Shown: positions 1 through 8,508 of the stretch, in pieces | Layout of the letters: each line of letters starts with the position of its first letter | Position numbering within the stretch: position 1 is the stretch's first letter | NCBI RefSeq assembly: GCF_019204025.1 | Contig: NZ_JAGSPB010000001.1 | Coordinates: 1,302,001-1,366,000, forward strand | Origin: Erythrobacter ani | GTDB lineage: Bacteria > Pseudomonadota > Alphaproteobacteria > Sphingomonadales > Sphingomonadaceae | DNA: 64,000 bases | Reading direction: 5' to 3' | The notes under the pieces: model-generated | The model's input: the letters and a program-made list of their open reading frames with translations, nothing else | Databases searched by the model: none | Told to the model about the DNA's origin: nothing | Position numbers and translations under genes: made by a program

Positions 1-468
1 GGACTGGAAGTAGCGTGGTTTGGCGATGGCAACAACGTACTGCATTCGTTTCTCGAAGCGGCGAGCCTGATGAAGTTCAATCTCCGCATCGCAACGCCTG
101 AAGGGTTCGAGCCCGAGCCGGAATTTGTCGACATGGCGCGCAGTGCAGGCTGCTCCGTGATGCTTACGCAGGATGTCCGCGCGGCGGCGCGCGATGCCGA
201 TGTGCTGGTCACGGACACGTGGATCTCGATGGGCCAGGCCGACGCAGCCGAGAAGCGCGCAGCGATGGAGCCTTACCAGATCAACGCCAGGATCATGACC
301 GAGGCCAAGGGCGACGCAGTATTCCTTCACTGTCTGCCCGCGCATGTCGGTGAAGAAGTCAGCAAAGAAGTGTTCGAAGGGCCGCATTCAGTCGTTTTCG
401 ACGAGGCGGAAAATCGCATTCATGCCCAAAAGTCAGTGCTGTTATGGGCTTTCGGAATGCTTCGCTAA
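1..468 (+). CDS. argF: Ornithine carbamoyltransferase, C-terminal part (5' end outside window)
   Basis: Transfers the carbamoyl group to ornithine to give citrulline in cytoplasmic arginine synthesis. The frame is open from base 1 and 155 residues are visible, about half of the usual 300-odd. The family signature HCLPAH, whose cysteine and leucine contact ornithine, is present, as is the preceding segment DTWISMG of the ornithine domain. The gene ends 59 nt before hslO on the same strand, so the two may share a transcript. The assignment to ornithine rather than aspartate carbamoyltransferase rests on HCLP. Confidence 0.95.
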   Translation, partial: GLEVAWFGDGNNVLHSFLEAASLMKFNLRIATPEGFEPEPEFVDMARSAGCSVMLTQDVRAAARDADVLVTDTWISMGQADAAEKRAAMEPYQINARIMTEAKGDAVFLHCLPAHVGEEVSKEVFEGPHSVVFDEAENRIHAQKSVLLWAFGMLR

Positions 469-527
469 TTAATGTTTTGCGTCTGCCGGGGTTAACGGCG
501 GCCAGCCGAGCTACCATATTGCTCGCT

Positions 528-1418
528 ATGGAAAATCAGGCCGAAACATTCGCCGATAAACTGCTCGGCTTCACGCTGCCTGCGCGCAACGCTCGCGCCC
601 GTATTGTTCGCCTCGATGACGTGGTGAACGAGGTGCTTTCCGCGCACGACTATCCGGCACCGATTACCCACCTCTTGAGCGAAGCTCTTGTACTAAGCGC
701 ACTCATGGGCGGCTTGCTCAAGGGTGAGGAGGCGCAGCTCACGATGCAGGCGCAAACACAAGGCGGCGTGGTCACGCTTCTCGTGTGCGATTACCGCGCG
801 GGCGCCATTCGGGGATACGTCGATTTCGATGCTGCGCGACTCGAGGCGCTTGGCGCCAATCCGTCGCTATCCGCGCTCTTCGCTCAGGGATATCTCGCGA
901 TCACCTTCGAAACTGGTGGTGGTGAGCGCTATCAGGGGATCGTCCCGCTGGAGGGTGATAGCTTGGCTGAAGCGTGTGAGCTGTATTTCAGCCAATCGGA
1001 GCAGATTCCGACGATGATCCGCGTAGCTAGCCGCGCTGGGGCAGGAGGGCGCGTCGCGTCCGGTCTGCTCATCCAGCACCTCGCCGATGGCGAAGAGGGA
1101 CGAGAACGGTTGCATGTGCGGCTCGATCATCCCGATTGGGAACATGTACAAACGCTCGGCTCCTCGATTACGCATGACGAATTGGTTGACCCCGATTTGT
1201 CGATGGAAGCTATCGCCTGGCGTTTGTTTCATGAAGAGGAGGAGGTGCGAATTCAGCCAGGTCCCACGCTTTCCCGCGGATGCCGTTGCAGCCCGGAATA
1301 TTACGAGACCGTTATCGCCCGTTTCCCGGAGGGTGAACGGGCTGAAATGCGCAACGGCGATGGAAAGGTGATTGTGGACTGCGCGTTCTGTGCCCGCGAA
1401 TTCGAGCTCGAGATATAG
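528..1418 (+). CDS. hslO: Hsp33 redox-regulated chaperone
   Basis: Cytoplasmic holdase that becomes active when its zinc-bound cysteines are oxidised. The 296-residue product has the expected C-terminal redox switch: C252-x-C254 and C285-x-x-C288. The frame stays open upstream to 444, inside argF, but the ATG at 528 gives the normal family length and N-terminus (MENQAETFADKLLGF) and is preferred. Placement directly after argF suggests co-transcription; that is inference from strand and spacing only. Confidence 0.95.
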   Translation: MENQAETFADKLLGFTLPARNARARIVRLDDVVNEVLSAHDYPAPITHLLSEALVLSALMGGLLKGEEAQLTMQAQTQGGVVTLLVCDYRAGAIRGYVDFDAARLEALGANPSLSALFAQGYLAITFETGGGERYQGIVPLEGDSLAEACELYFSQSEQIPTMIRVASRAGAGGRVASGLLIQHLADGEEGRERLHVRLDHPDWEHVQTLGSSITHDELVDPDLSMEAIAWRLFHEEEEVRIQPGPTLSRGCRCSPEYYETVIARFPEGERAEMRNGDGKVIVDCAFCAREFELEI

Positions 1419-1502
1419 CGGCTTGTCGCTGTTCAGCAACGACTCATCGCGTAAAACGGATATTGTGTGCGCGATTTCTCTCAAACAGGCGATGATAATG
1501 CC

Positions 1503-1916
1503 ATGAAGTACAGTATTTCGAACCGCAAGATTGGTGTCGCCGCGGCTTTCGCTGTGGCCATTCTCGCGATCGCCATTCCAGCTCTTGCTCAGTCAGAAGG
1601 CCTGTCAATGCTTGGCAATCTGACGAAGGGCGAGTGGACCGTGAAGCATCGCGACGGCTCGGTGGATAGCAAAGTGTGTGTGCGGACGGGGCAGGAATTG
1701 ATCCAGCTGCGCCATAGCGAGCGGGGCTGCAGTCGGTTTGTGGTTGAAGATGCGGCTTTCAAGGTCACTGTGCAATATACATGTCCGGGCAATGGGTATG
1801 GGCGCACCTATGTCCGGCGCGAAACGGACTCGCTGGTTCAGATCGAAAGCCAGGGCATCTCATCTGGTTTGCCGTTCCACATTGCAGGTGAGGCGCGCCG
1901 AACAGGTACCTGTTAA
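1503..1916 (+). CDS. Small secreted protein, DUF3617-like
   Basis: A 137-residue protein with a clear N-terminal signal peptide (hydrophobic core about residues 9-24, likely cleavage after PALA). The mature part has a WTV strand and several cysteines (C-x-R, GC, TC, terminal C) in a pattern like the DUF3617 family of periplasmic proteins. No catalytic motif is visible and the function is unknown. The frame is open from 1467, but the ATG at 1503 begins a canonical signal peptide. It lies 84 nt after hslO and 56 nt before queC. Confidence 0.7.
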   Translation: MKYSISNRKIGVAAAFAVAILAIAIPALAQSEGLSMLGNLTKGEWTVKHRDGSVDSKVCVRTGQELIQLRHSERGCSRFVVEDAAFKVTVQYTCPGNGYGRTYVRRETDSLVQIESQGISSGLPFHIAGEARRTGTC

Positions 1917-1972
1917 AGCTCCTCGACCGCGCAGGGATTGCGTATCCCCGCGTTGAGGGTATGCGTCGCCCG

Positions 1973-2674
1973 ATGACCCATACGAGTTCGAATAAAGCGG
2001 CAAGCAAAACGGCCATCGTCCTGCTGTCAGGTGGCCTCGACTCCATGGTCACTACAGCGATTGCGAAGGAGCAAGGTTTCGCCGTGCGTGCGCTATCGGT
2101 TGACTATGGCCAGCGGCATCGTCTTGAACTGGCGTCTGCGAAACGGATAGCTGACAAGCTGAGCCTTGCTGATCATATCGAGATTGCGCTTGATTTGCGC
2201 GCCTTTGGTGGATCTGCCCTGACAGACGCGATCGCGGTTCCAAAGTCAGGTGTGGGCGAGACGATCCCCGTAACATATGTCCCTGCACGCAACCTCGTAT
2301 TCCTGGCTCTGACGACAGCATGCGCCGAGGCAGCTGGCTCATCCGATGTCTTTATCGGAGTGAATGCGCTGGATTATTCGGGATACCCCGATTGCCGACC
2401 GGAGTTCATCGCGAGTTACGCAGAGACCGCGAGACTGGGCACGAGAGCAGGTGTCGAAGGCAGCCCCTTCACGGTGCACACGCCCCTGCAGCACATGACG
2501 AAAGCCGATATCGCTAGAGAATGCGACCGGCTGGGTCTCGACCCTGCTTGGAGTTGGTCGTGTTACGACCCGGGGACGGGAGATATCGCTTGCGGTCTGT
2601 GTGATTCATGCCGTTTACGTAAAAAGGGATTTGCCGAAGCCGGAATAACCGATAGCACGGTATATGCAGCTTAG
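1973..2674 (+). CDS. queC: 7-cyano-7-deazaguanine synthase
   Basis: ATP-dependent conversion of 7-carboxy-7-deazaguanine to preQ0, a step toward queuosine in tRNA. The PP-loop SGGLDS sits near the N-terminus, and the C-terminal zinc site is visible (SCYDPG, then CGLCDSC). An earlier ATG at 1961 is in frame, but its purine-rich stretch GAGGG ends one base before it, so ATG 1973 (MTHTSSNK) is preferred, giving 233 residues. GluQ at 22954 acts on the queuosine pathway too, adding glutamate to Q34. Confidence 0.95.
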   Translation: MTHTSSNKAASKTAIVLLSGGLDSMVTTAIAKEQGFAVRALSVDYGQRHRLELASAKRIADKLSLADHIEIALDLRAFGGSALTDAIAVPKSGVGETIPVTYVPARNLVFLALTTACAEAAGSSDVFIGVNALDYSGYPDCRPEFIASYAETARLGTRAGVEGSPFTVHTPLQHMTKADIARECDRLGLDPAWSWSCYDPGTGDIACGLCDSCRLRKKGFAEAGITDSTVYAA

Positions 2675-2731
2675 CACGGCCACGGCGACGCATCGCAATC
2701 TAACTTAGTGGGCCTTGTGGGGGATCGATCT

Positions 2732-4384
2732 TTGAGCGATGACACTAATGACCAGGCTGGCCATGAAGACCAGCCGGTCCCGCCCTACAGTTGGTACGCG
2801 CTTAGCGTTCTGGTTCTCATTTATGTCCTGAACTTTATTGACCGACAGATCCTGTCGATCCTCGCCAATGATATCAAGGCAGACCTGGGCGTCGACGATG
2901 CCTATTTGGGATTTCTCTACGGCACTGCTTTTGCGATTTTCTATGCGCTGTTCGGCATCCCTCTCGGAAAACTGGCTGACAGTTGGAAGCGTGTCCGGCT
3001 GATGACGATTGGGTTGACACTCTGGTCTGCCATGACAGCGGTGTCAGGGTTTGCGCGCGATGCTGCTACGCTTACGGTTGCTCGGATCGGTGTCGGTGTT
3101 GGCGAAGCGACGGCCAGCCCCTCGGCTTACTCGCTCATTTCCGATTGGTTTCCCGCCCGGTTGCGTGCCACCGCGCTCGCGATCTACTCGTCCGGTTTGT
3201 ACATCGGCGGCGGGGTTTCGCTGGCGATTGGCGGCGTGATCGTCGACAACTGGAACAAGGCGTTCCCCGATGGCGACCCATATTTCGGTTTGGCTGGATG
3301 GCAGGCGGCATTCATTGCGGTCGGCGTTCCTGGGCTGCTGTTGGCGATGTGGGTGGTCACCCTACGTGAACCAGTCCGCGGAGCTATCGACGGCCTACCC
3401 ACACCGGAGGACCCGCACCCGTTCCGCGGTTTCATGCGGGAGCTGTATACCGTCATTCCGCCTTTTACATTCGTCGGAGCGGCAGCACGCGGAGCCGGTG
3501 CCTTGGCGATCAACGTGGCAGTTTTCTTAGGCGCGCTGGCGGCCGCTCACGTCGTGACTTCGCTCCTTCAATCGGGCGAGGGCATCATCTGGGCAGCGCT
3601 GGGAAGCGTGCTTGGCCTCGCATTGCCGGCGATCACTGATCAGTGGCTGCTCCTCGCAATCGGCTATTATTCCGTATTCTGCTGGGCGAGCGCACTTCGC
3701 CAGCGCGACTATCCAACCTTCATGCTGACTTGGGGATCCCCAGCATTTCTGTGCACGATCCTCGGATACGGCACGGTGGCCTTCATGGCGTACTCCGCAT
3801 CGTATTGGGGAGCGCCCTATGCCGAGCGTGTCTTCGACGTGTCGAAAGCCGAACTTGGGTTCTGGCTTGGCGGGGGAGGTGCCGCCGGCGGTTTCTTGGG
3901 GGTTATTCTTGGCGGACGGATGGCCGACTACCTGTACACGCGAACGTCCGGCGGGCGCATCTGGGTGGTGCTGTTCGGACTGCTGAGCCCGATCCCCTTT
4001 GCCATTATTCAGTACACCACTGATATCTGGCCGTTATTCTTGGCCCTTAATGTCGTGGTTGGCGCGCTTGCCGCTTCCGCTTTAGGGGCTGCAGCAGCAA
4101 GCAGTCAGGCGCTCGTGCTACCGCGAATGCGAGGGACCGCGACTGCGACTTTCTTCCTTGCCACGACATTGGTCGGCTTGGCCCTTGGGCCGTACATGGC
4201 AGGGTACGTGTCAGCTCAGAACGACGGTGATCTCAGCGCTGGTGTATTATCCACCTTGTGGATCACCCCGATCGGGATGGTGTTGCTGATGAGCGCACTT
4301 CGTCTGGTTCCCAAAGCGAACGCAACTGTCGTCGAGCGTGCGGTGGCCGCTGGCGAACCCGGTCGAATGCAAGCCGCGAGCTAG
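2732..4384 (+). CDS. MFS transporter, Spinster-like
   Basis: Inner-membrane major facilitator carrier of about 550 residues. The first helix and loop (YVLNFIDRQILSIL) and the GIPLGKLADSWKR loop between helices 2 and 3 are typical of the Spinster-type MFS. A hydrophobic insertion in the middle (about residues 240-320) makes it longer than the usual 430. The substrate cannot be told. The frame is open from a GTG at 2708, but TTG 2732 follows GGGGGA with good spacing and is preferred. The stop overlaps the stop of sodC on the other strand. Confidence 0.85.
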   Translation: MSDDTNDQAGHEDQPVPPYSWYALSVLVLIYVLNFIDRQILSILANDIKADLGVDDAYLGFLYGTAFAIFYALFGIPLGKLADSWKRVRLMTIGLTLWSAMTAVSGFARDAATLTVARIGVGVGEATASPSAYSLISDWFPARLRATALAIYSSGLYIGGGVSLAIGGVIVDNWNKAFPDGDPYFGLAGWQAAFIAVGVPGLLLAMWVVTLREPVRGAIDGLPTPEDPHPFRGFMRELYTVIPPFTFVGAAARGAGALAINVAVFLGALAAAHVVTSLLQSGEGIIWAALGSVLGLALPAITDQWLLLAIGYYSVFCWASALRQRDYPTFMLTWGSPAFLCTILGYGTVAFMAYSASYWGAPYAERVFDVSKAELGFWLGGGGAAGGFLGVILGGRMADYLYTRTSGGRIWVVLFGLLSPIPFAIIQYTTDIWPLFLALNVVVGALAASALGAAAASSQALVLPRMRGTATATFFLATTLVGLALGPYMAGYVSAQNDGDLSAGVLSTLWITPIGMVLLMSALRLVPKANATVVERAVAAGEPGRMQAAS

Positions 4385-4941
4385 TCGGAATTCAAGACCA
4401 GCTCACCGCAGGCTATCCTGGGGCCTGCGGCCCCCGCTGGGTCAGACACATAGTCATCTGGCCCTTGGTGGATCATGACCGCAGTCCCATCGGCATCGAA
4501 GATGGCTGCCAAAACGTCTGCCGCAGTACCGCTTAGCGCAAACGTTTCGTCGACGGTTCCATCTTCTCCGACAGTAATGTTGGGTAAGTCGCCCAGATGC
4601 TTTCCACCTTCGCTCAAACTTCCGTGGGTGTTGCCGTCCGGGTTAAGATGTCCGCCGGCCGAGGTGAAGTCAGGAGCCGAGCAATCAGCGGTCGTATGCA
4701 GATGAAACGCCTTCACACCGGGTTCTAGGCCGCCAAGTTCTAGCTTGAGCGAAAGGGCGTCTTCGCTCCGAACAAGTATGACCCTGCCGACTGGATCATT
4801 TTGTCGATCGGTGAGCTCGGCTGCCGCGATCTTCTGATCGGAGGCATAAAGTCCCGTACCGGTATCGCCCGAAGTGTAGGAGCAACTCGCCAAAAAGAGC
4901 GCCAAGCCCAGTGTTCCAGCCGCTTTGTTGTAGGTTCGCAT
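4381..4941 (-). CDS. sodC: Cu/Zn superoxide dismutase family lipoprotein
   Basis: Dismutates superoxide outside the cytoplasm. 186 residues starting MRTYNK, with a lipobox (LASC) showing it is a lipoprotein. The metal-ligand pattern of SodC is present: FHLHTTADC, SAGGHLNP, THG, HLGDLPN, and late IHQGPDDYVSDPAG followed by the second half-cystine in IACG. The longer frame to 5034 runs through the terminator of the upstream ompA gene and is not used. It lies 95 nt after ompA on the same strand, beyond that terminator, so it probably has its own promoter or relies on read-through. Confidence 0.88.
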   Translation of the reverse strand: MRTYNKAAGTLGLALFLASCSYTSGDTGTGLYASDQKIAAAELTDRQNDPVGRVILVRSEDALSLKLELGGLEPGVKAFHLHTTADCSAPDFTSAGGHLNPDGNTHGSLSEGGKHLGDLPNITVGEDGTVDETFALSGTAADVLAAIFDADGTAVMIHQGPDDYVSDPAGAAGPRIACGELVLNSD

Positions 4942-4973
4942 GATCGTCTCTCCAAGCACCAATGTGTCGCGCC

Positions 4974-5005
4974 AAAAAAAAGGGGGCCGGATCGCTCCGG
5001 CCCCC
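4974..5005 (-). terminator. Intrinsic terminator of ompA
   Basis: On the minus strand a perfect GC-rich stem (GGGGGCCGGA / TCCGGCCCCC with a 4-nt loop) is followed at once by a run of eight T. It starts 31 nt after the ompA stop and separates ompA from sodC. Confidence 0.92.
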
Positions 5006-5036
5006 TTCTCTTTTAGCAAGAGCGTGAAGCTCAAAC

Positions 5037-6170
5037 TTACATACCGGAGCCCGGACCGTAAGTCACTTCAACGCGGCGGTTTTGCAGTTCGCGCACACCG
5101 TCTGCTGTCGGAACACGCGGCTGAGATTCGCCAAACGCTTCGCTGCTGATGCGTCCGTCAGGAATTCCGCGACCGGTGAGGTAATCCCGCACCGAGGAGT
5201 TGCGACGCTCTGCCAGACCCATGTTGTAGGTCACGCTACCCGAACGGTCGGTGTGACCGGCAAGCATAACATTCGCAGTACCGCAATTCGCATAAGCGGT
5301 GACAGCATTGTTCAGAATAGTCGCAGCTTCAGCCGTGATTGCCGATTCATCGAAATCGAAGAAGACGATGTATGGACCCGTGTTGCACGGCGGCGGCGGT
5401 GGCGGCGGCGGTGGCGGAGGTGGTGGCGGAGGAGGCGGAGGTGGTGGTGGCGGAGGTGGTGGTGGAGGCGGAGCCTCGCCACCGAAGTTGTAAGTGATCG
5501 AACCCAACAGCGAGTGAGTACTCACATCGGTTTCGAGCGCCAGACCACGAGTGTCGATGATGTCGACATTGGTCGCATTGAAATAACGATACTTTAGACC
5601 AATGTCCCAGTTGTCACTGATCGGAGCGCGGATGCCAGCAAGTGCTTGCCAAGCGAGACCCGTGTCTGAGTCGTCGAACGCTCCGGGACCAGCCGCATCG
5701 AGCGTGGCGTCGAAATCGACCCGCGCGATACCGATACCACCGCCAACAAAACCTTGGACGCCATCATCTGGGCCAAAGTCAAACAGCCCGTTCAGCATAA
5801 AGCTGAGCGCATCAAAATCGCCAGTCGCCGGGGCGAGAAGGTTCGTAGGAACGCCGCCTCCCGGAATGCCGATTGGGCCAGCCTGAAGGCCGGAACCGCC
5901 AATTTCGATCTCATCGAGATCAGCTGCACGATAACTTGCTTCCGCCTCAAGACGGAAGACACCGAAATCGTAGCCGACCAACGCGCCGAAATCATAACCA
6001 ACATCGTAGTCAGCTCGGGCGTCATCCGGCGCACCGTCTACATCAAACTCAATGTCTTCGACGAGCATTGCGCCACCGTCACCCTGGATGTACCACTGGC
6101 CCTCGCGAGCCGTGGCAGGTGCAGTGAGCGCTGTCGAAGCCATCGCCAAACCAATGACGAGTTTCCGCAT
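5037..6170 (-). CDS. OmpA-family outer membrane protein with 28-proline linker
   Basis: 377 residues in three parts. A signal peptide (MRKLVIGLAMAS...ATA, about residues 1-21) is followed by an eight-strand OmpA-type beta-barrel region (about 22-230), then an uninterrupted run of 28 prolines (234-261), then an OmpA C-terminal peptidoglycan-binding domain. The last includes FFDFDESAIT and the core GHTDRSGSVTYNMGLAERR. It should anchor the outer membrane to the cell wall. The start at 6170 has AAGGGG upstream; the longer frame to 6203 lacks a signal-peptide N-terminus. The proline run is written with mixed CCG, CCA and CCT codons at 5388-5471. Confidence 0.95.
   Translation of the reverse strand: MRKLVIGLAMASTALTAPATAREGQWYIQGDGGAMLVEDIEFDVDGAPDDARADYDVGYDFGALVGYDFGVFRLEAEASYRAADLDEIEIGGSGLQAGPIGIPGGGVPTNLLAPATGDFDALSFMLNGLFDFGPDDGVQGFVGGGIGIARVDFDATLDAAGPGAFDDSDTGLAWQALAGIRAPISDNWDIGLKYRYFNATNVDIIDTRGLALETDVSTHSLLGSITYNFGGEAPPPPPPPPPPPPPPPPPPPPPPPPPPPPCNTGPYIVFFDFDESAITAEAATILNNAVTAYANCGTANVMLAGHTDRSGSVTYNMGLAERRNSSVRDYLTGRGIPDGRISSEAFGESQPRVPTADGVRELQNRRVEVTYGPGSGM
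5388..5471. repeat. CCN triplet run encoding 28 prolines
   Basis: 84 nt of uninterrupted GGN triplets on the plus strand, read as proline codons on the minus strand inside the OmpA gene. The third base varies (G, A, T), so it is an imperfect trinucleotide repeat that could still change length by slippage in units of one residue. Confidence 0.95.
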
Positions 6171-6316
6171 TTTAATAATCCCCTTTTTATCGGATTGAGG
6201 CACACCGGGTCTCTAACTTCTCGACAAAAAAGTGGCAAGCGATCAATCATCCTAAAGTGTTGCAAGAATGCCGCTATCTTGCGTATAGCGCAAAAAAAGG
6301 GGGTATAAGCTAAGTC

Positions 6317-6336
6317 AAAAGGCCTCTCTTCAGGCC
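6317..6336 (-). terminator. Likely terminator of the DUF2793/GTA remnant
   Basis: On the minus strand, GGCCT, a 6-nt loop, AGGCC, then TTTT. It lies 16 nt after the DUF2793 stop. A second short hairpin (CCCGA/TCGGG) overlaps that stop codon. Confidence 0.6.
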
Positions 6337-6351
6337 CCTTATCCCGAATCG

Positions 6352-6760
6352 TTACTCGGGATTCGGAAAAACTCCTGCTATTCGAAGCGCTTGAATTAAC
6401 CCAGCGATAGCTTCGCGGGCCTCGGCATCAATCGTATTCCCGCCGAAAGGTAGCGCTGGGAGTAAGGCGTAGGCCCAATTTGAGTTGTAGAAAACGGAAC
6501 TATTTGCGCTTCGATCAAAGATTGCCATTCCATCAAATGGCACGACGTAATGCCATCCACCAGAGATCCAGATCGCGATCCGATCCGCTTTTCCTGCCCA
6601 CTCCCCGTCTGGTGAGGCGGTTATGAGGAAACACTGCCCGTCGATAGGTTCAGCAGGCGGCACATTGATTGCCGCTTCGACAACCATTTGCGTCGCACAA
6701 TCGATCAAGGCCATCGATTGATTCAGGAAGAACTCTTTCTGGGCCTGTCCGGCAAGCGTG
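6352..6760 (-). pseudogene. DUF2793 protein (GTA/phage tail-end gene), 5' part lost
   Basis: The minus-strand frame from about 6760 to 6352 encodes a DUF2793-type sequence (AGQAQKEFFLNQS, DGQCFLITASPDGEWAGKADRIA, GWHYVVPFDGM). This family usually sits just after the tail-tip gene at the downstream end of sphingomonad GTA clusters. Upstream of AGQAQKE the frame continues open to 7134, but that part is only a shadow of the terminase frame. No own start is visible at the junction, so the gene has probably lost its N-terminus. Expression as a fusion is unlikely because the frames differ. Confidence 0.7.
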
Positions 6761-7204
6761 ACTGTGCTGGGGACCGCGAAGAGTCTCGGGTTCAGCGGCA
6801 GAGAACAACTGCGCGCGCGCACCGTTGGGGAATGTGATGCGTCGCAGGGACGCTTCGAACACCGGCCTTCGGTCCGGCGGTGAGCATGCCAGAATTCCGC
6901 TTTCTCCTTCGACCATAACAGCGCGCGCCTCGGCAAGAGAGGCGGAAACGAGCGCGATCCGGGCAGCCGGATTGCTTTCCGCGACCATGCGAACCCATTC
7001 GGCGCCTGCCCGCGTCTTGCCGAAACCGCGCCCAGCCATGATGAGCCAGACGCGCCACACGCCTTCGGGCGGCAGCTGCGCCTCGCGGGCGAAAAACCTC
7101 CAATGAAATTCGAACTCCGCACGCTCATCCTCATTCAGCGATCGGGCCAGCCGCGCATGCTCTTCGAGGGGCGCGTCGGCGAGCCAATCGAGCTTCTCCT
7201 TCAC
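6755..7204 (-). pseudogene. GTA/phage terminase large subunit, 3' two-thirds deleted
   Basis: Begins with GTG at 7204, overlapping the stop of the upstream gene by 4 nt. About 150 residues of a large terminase remain: LDWLADAPLEEHARLARSL, the Walker A IMAGRGFGKTRAGAEW, then ITFPNGARAQLFSAAEPE and LRGPQHSHA. The normal continuation with Walker B and nuclease domain is absent. After HSHA the sequence switches to that of the DUF2793 gene in another frame, and the terminase frame runs into a stop at 6650 after 34 unrelated residues. The complete protein would be about 430 residues, so this is a dead remnant. Confidence 0.8.
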
Positions 7205-7647
7205 GATCCGGATTTCCCGCGCTGAGCCTCCTGTCGCACTCTCATGCGAATATCTTCGACTTTGCGATCGATCGATGCACGCACTTCTGCTGCGCTTACA
7301 TTGCGCTGTTCGGCTTGCGCTCGAGCCGCGTTGTCGCGGTGCGCATTGAGCAGGCGTATTGCGTTGGCAAAATCGTATTTGTCTGCTGCAGGCGTTTGCT
7401 GGTCGCCTTCGCGCAGCCGCCGCAGAACTTCCATTTCGAGATGGACATAGCCCTCCCACAAGGCGGCGAGCCAGTCGCGCGCGAACTCCGGGTCGTTGCG
7501 CCGCAGTTTGTAAACTGCGCTGATACCGGCCCTGGCCTTTCGAGCGGATTCAGAAACATTTGAACTTTCCGCGAGATTGGCAAGAAACGCTTTGCGCCAA
7601 TGCGGACCTTCCCTGTGTCCGGATATTTGCCGGCCGCGAGCAGTCAT
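7201..7647 (-). CDS. GTA/phage small-terminase-like protein (gp1-like)
   Basis: 148 residues with an N-terminal helix-turn-helix-like region (WRKAFLANLAESSNVSESAR, then SAVYKLRRNDPEFARDW) as in small terminase or gp1 proteins at the head of sphingomonad GTA clusters. The ATG at 7647 has GGGAGA about 9 nt upstream. Its stop overlaps the start of the broken large terminase. The gene looks intact, but its packaging partner and all capsid genes are missing here, so it is probably a relic. An intrinsic-terminator-like hairpin lies between this start and any upstream promoter. Confidence 0.65.
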   Translation of the reverse strand: MTARGRQISGHREGPHWRKAFLANLAESSNVSESARKARAGISAVYKLRRNDPEFARDWLAALWEGYVHLEMEVLRRLREGDQQTPAADKYDFANAIRLLNAHRDNAARAQAEQRNVSAAEVRASIDRKVEDIRMRVRQEAQRGKSGS

Positions 7648-7670
7648 GATCGAGATCTCCCGTCGCAATC

Positions 7671-7703
7671 AAAAAAGGCAGCACATCGTTTCCGATGGCT
7701 GCC
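7671..7703 (-). terminator. Terminator-like hairpin in the leader of the GTA remnant
   Basis: Minus strand: GGCAGCCATCG, loop GAAA, CGATG-T-GCTGCC (11 bp with one bulge), then TTTTTT. The U-run ends 23 nt before the ATG at 7647. No minus-strand gene is seen upstream that it could serve, so it is either an attenuator of this leader or the end of a short untranslated RNA. Confidence 0.6.
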
Positions 7704-7854
7704 CGGTGGCGAATCGCTATTTTTCGACTATGCCCTCTTCTAACCAAAGAGCGTTACGATGTCAATCAAAAAAACCAAATAGGTTCATGAATTGCGGCTT
7801 GCGCGGGGTGGGGCGGTCGCTTAAGCCAGCACGCAAACCTCAGATAAAGGCCGC

Positions 7855-8508
7855 ATGATATTGGCTTGGCTGCACGCGCTTTACAATTGGACAATGGCAA
7901 AGGCGGCGCACCGGCAGGCACCGTATTGGCTTGCTTTCTTTTGCTTCATTGAATCCAGCTTCTTCCCGATCCCGCCCCATCCGCTGCTTGGCCTGATGTG
8001 CCTCGCCGAGCCAAAAAAGGCCCTCCGGTTCGCGACAATCGCCACGGTCGCGTCGGTCCTAGGCGGACTGCTGGGTTATGCGATCGGCTTCTTTCTCTAC
8101 GAGACGCTCGGGGAGTGGATGCTGGGCGTCCTGGGCCTCACGGAAAGCTTCCCTGTCGCGGCGTGCTATATCCGGGAGCAGGGGGCAGCCGCGGTGTTCC
8201 TGGCCGCTGGAACTCCGATCCCGTTCAAGCTGATGACGATCACCGCCGGTCTCATCGAGATGGACCTGCTGACCTTCCTCGGCGCTGCCATCGCGGGGCG
8301 GGCGTTGATTTTCATGGTCGTCGGAATTCTGTTTCAGGTCTTTGGCGCGCCGATCAAACGCGTGATCGACGAATATCTGGGAACCGTGACCACGATCTTC
8401 GTCGTGCTGGTGGTCGCAGGCTTCATCGCAATCACCCAGTTCGGCGGTAGCGAAGAATCGGGCTCGGACAATCGGTGCGACAGCGTTACGAGCATGGAAG
8501 AGCTTTGA
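7855..8508 (+). CDS. YqaA/DedA-family membrane protein
   Basis: 217-residue inner-membrane protein of the SNARE-associated (DedA-like) family, YqaA branch. The N-terminal motif region is WLAFFCFIESSFFPIPPHPLL and the later membrane re-entrant segment contains GTPIPFK. Most family members have PPD where this one has PPH, so the usual acidic residue is replaced. DedA-type proteins are linked to lipid flipping and envelope maintenance; a precise job cannot be given. The last residues overlap a possible short frame starting at 8505. Confidence 0.8.
   Translation: MILAWLHALYNWTMAKAAHRQAPYWLAFFCFIESSFFPIPPHPLLGLMCLAEPKKALRFATIATVASVLGGLLGYAIGFFLYETLGEWMLGVLGLTESFPVAACYIREQGAAAVFLAAGTPIPFKLMTITAGLIEMDLLTFLGAAIAGRALIFMVVGILFQVFGAPIKRVIDEYLGTVTTIFVVLVVAGFIAITQFGGSEESGSDNRCDSVTSMEEL

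Noticed and set aside
6352..7134. 260-codon frame read as one protein including DUF2793
   Set aside because: Its first half is the terminase sequence in the wrong frame; only the part after about 6760 is DUF2793.
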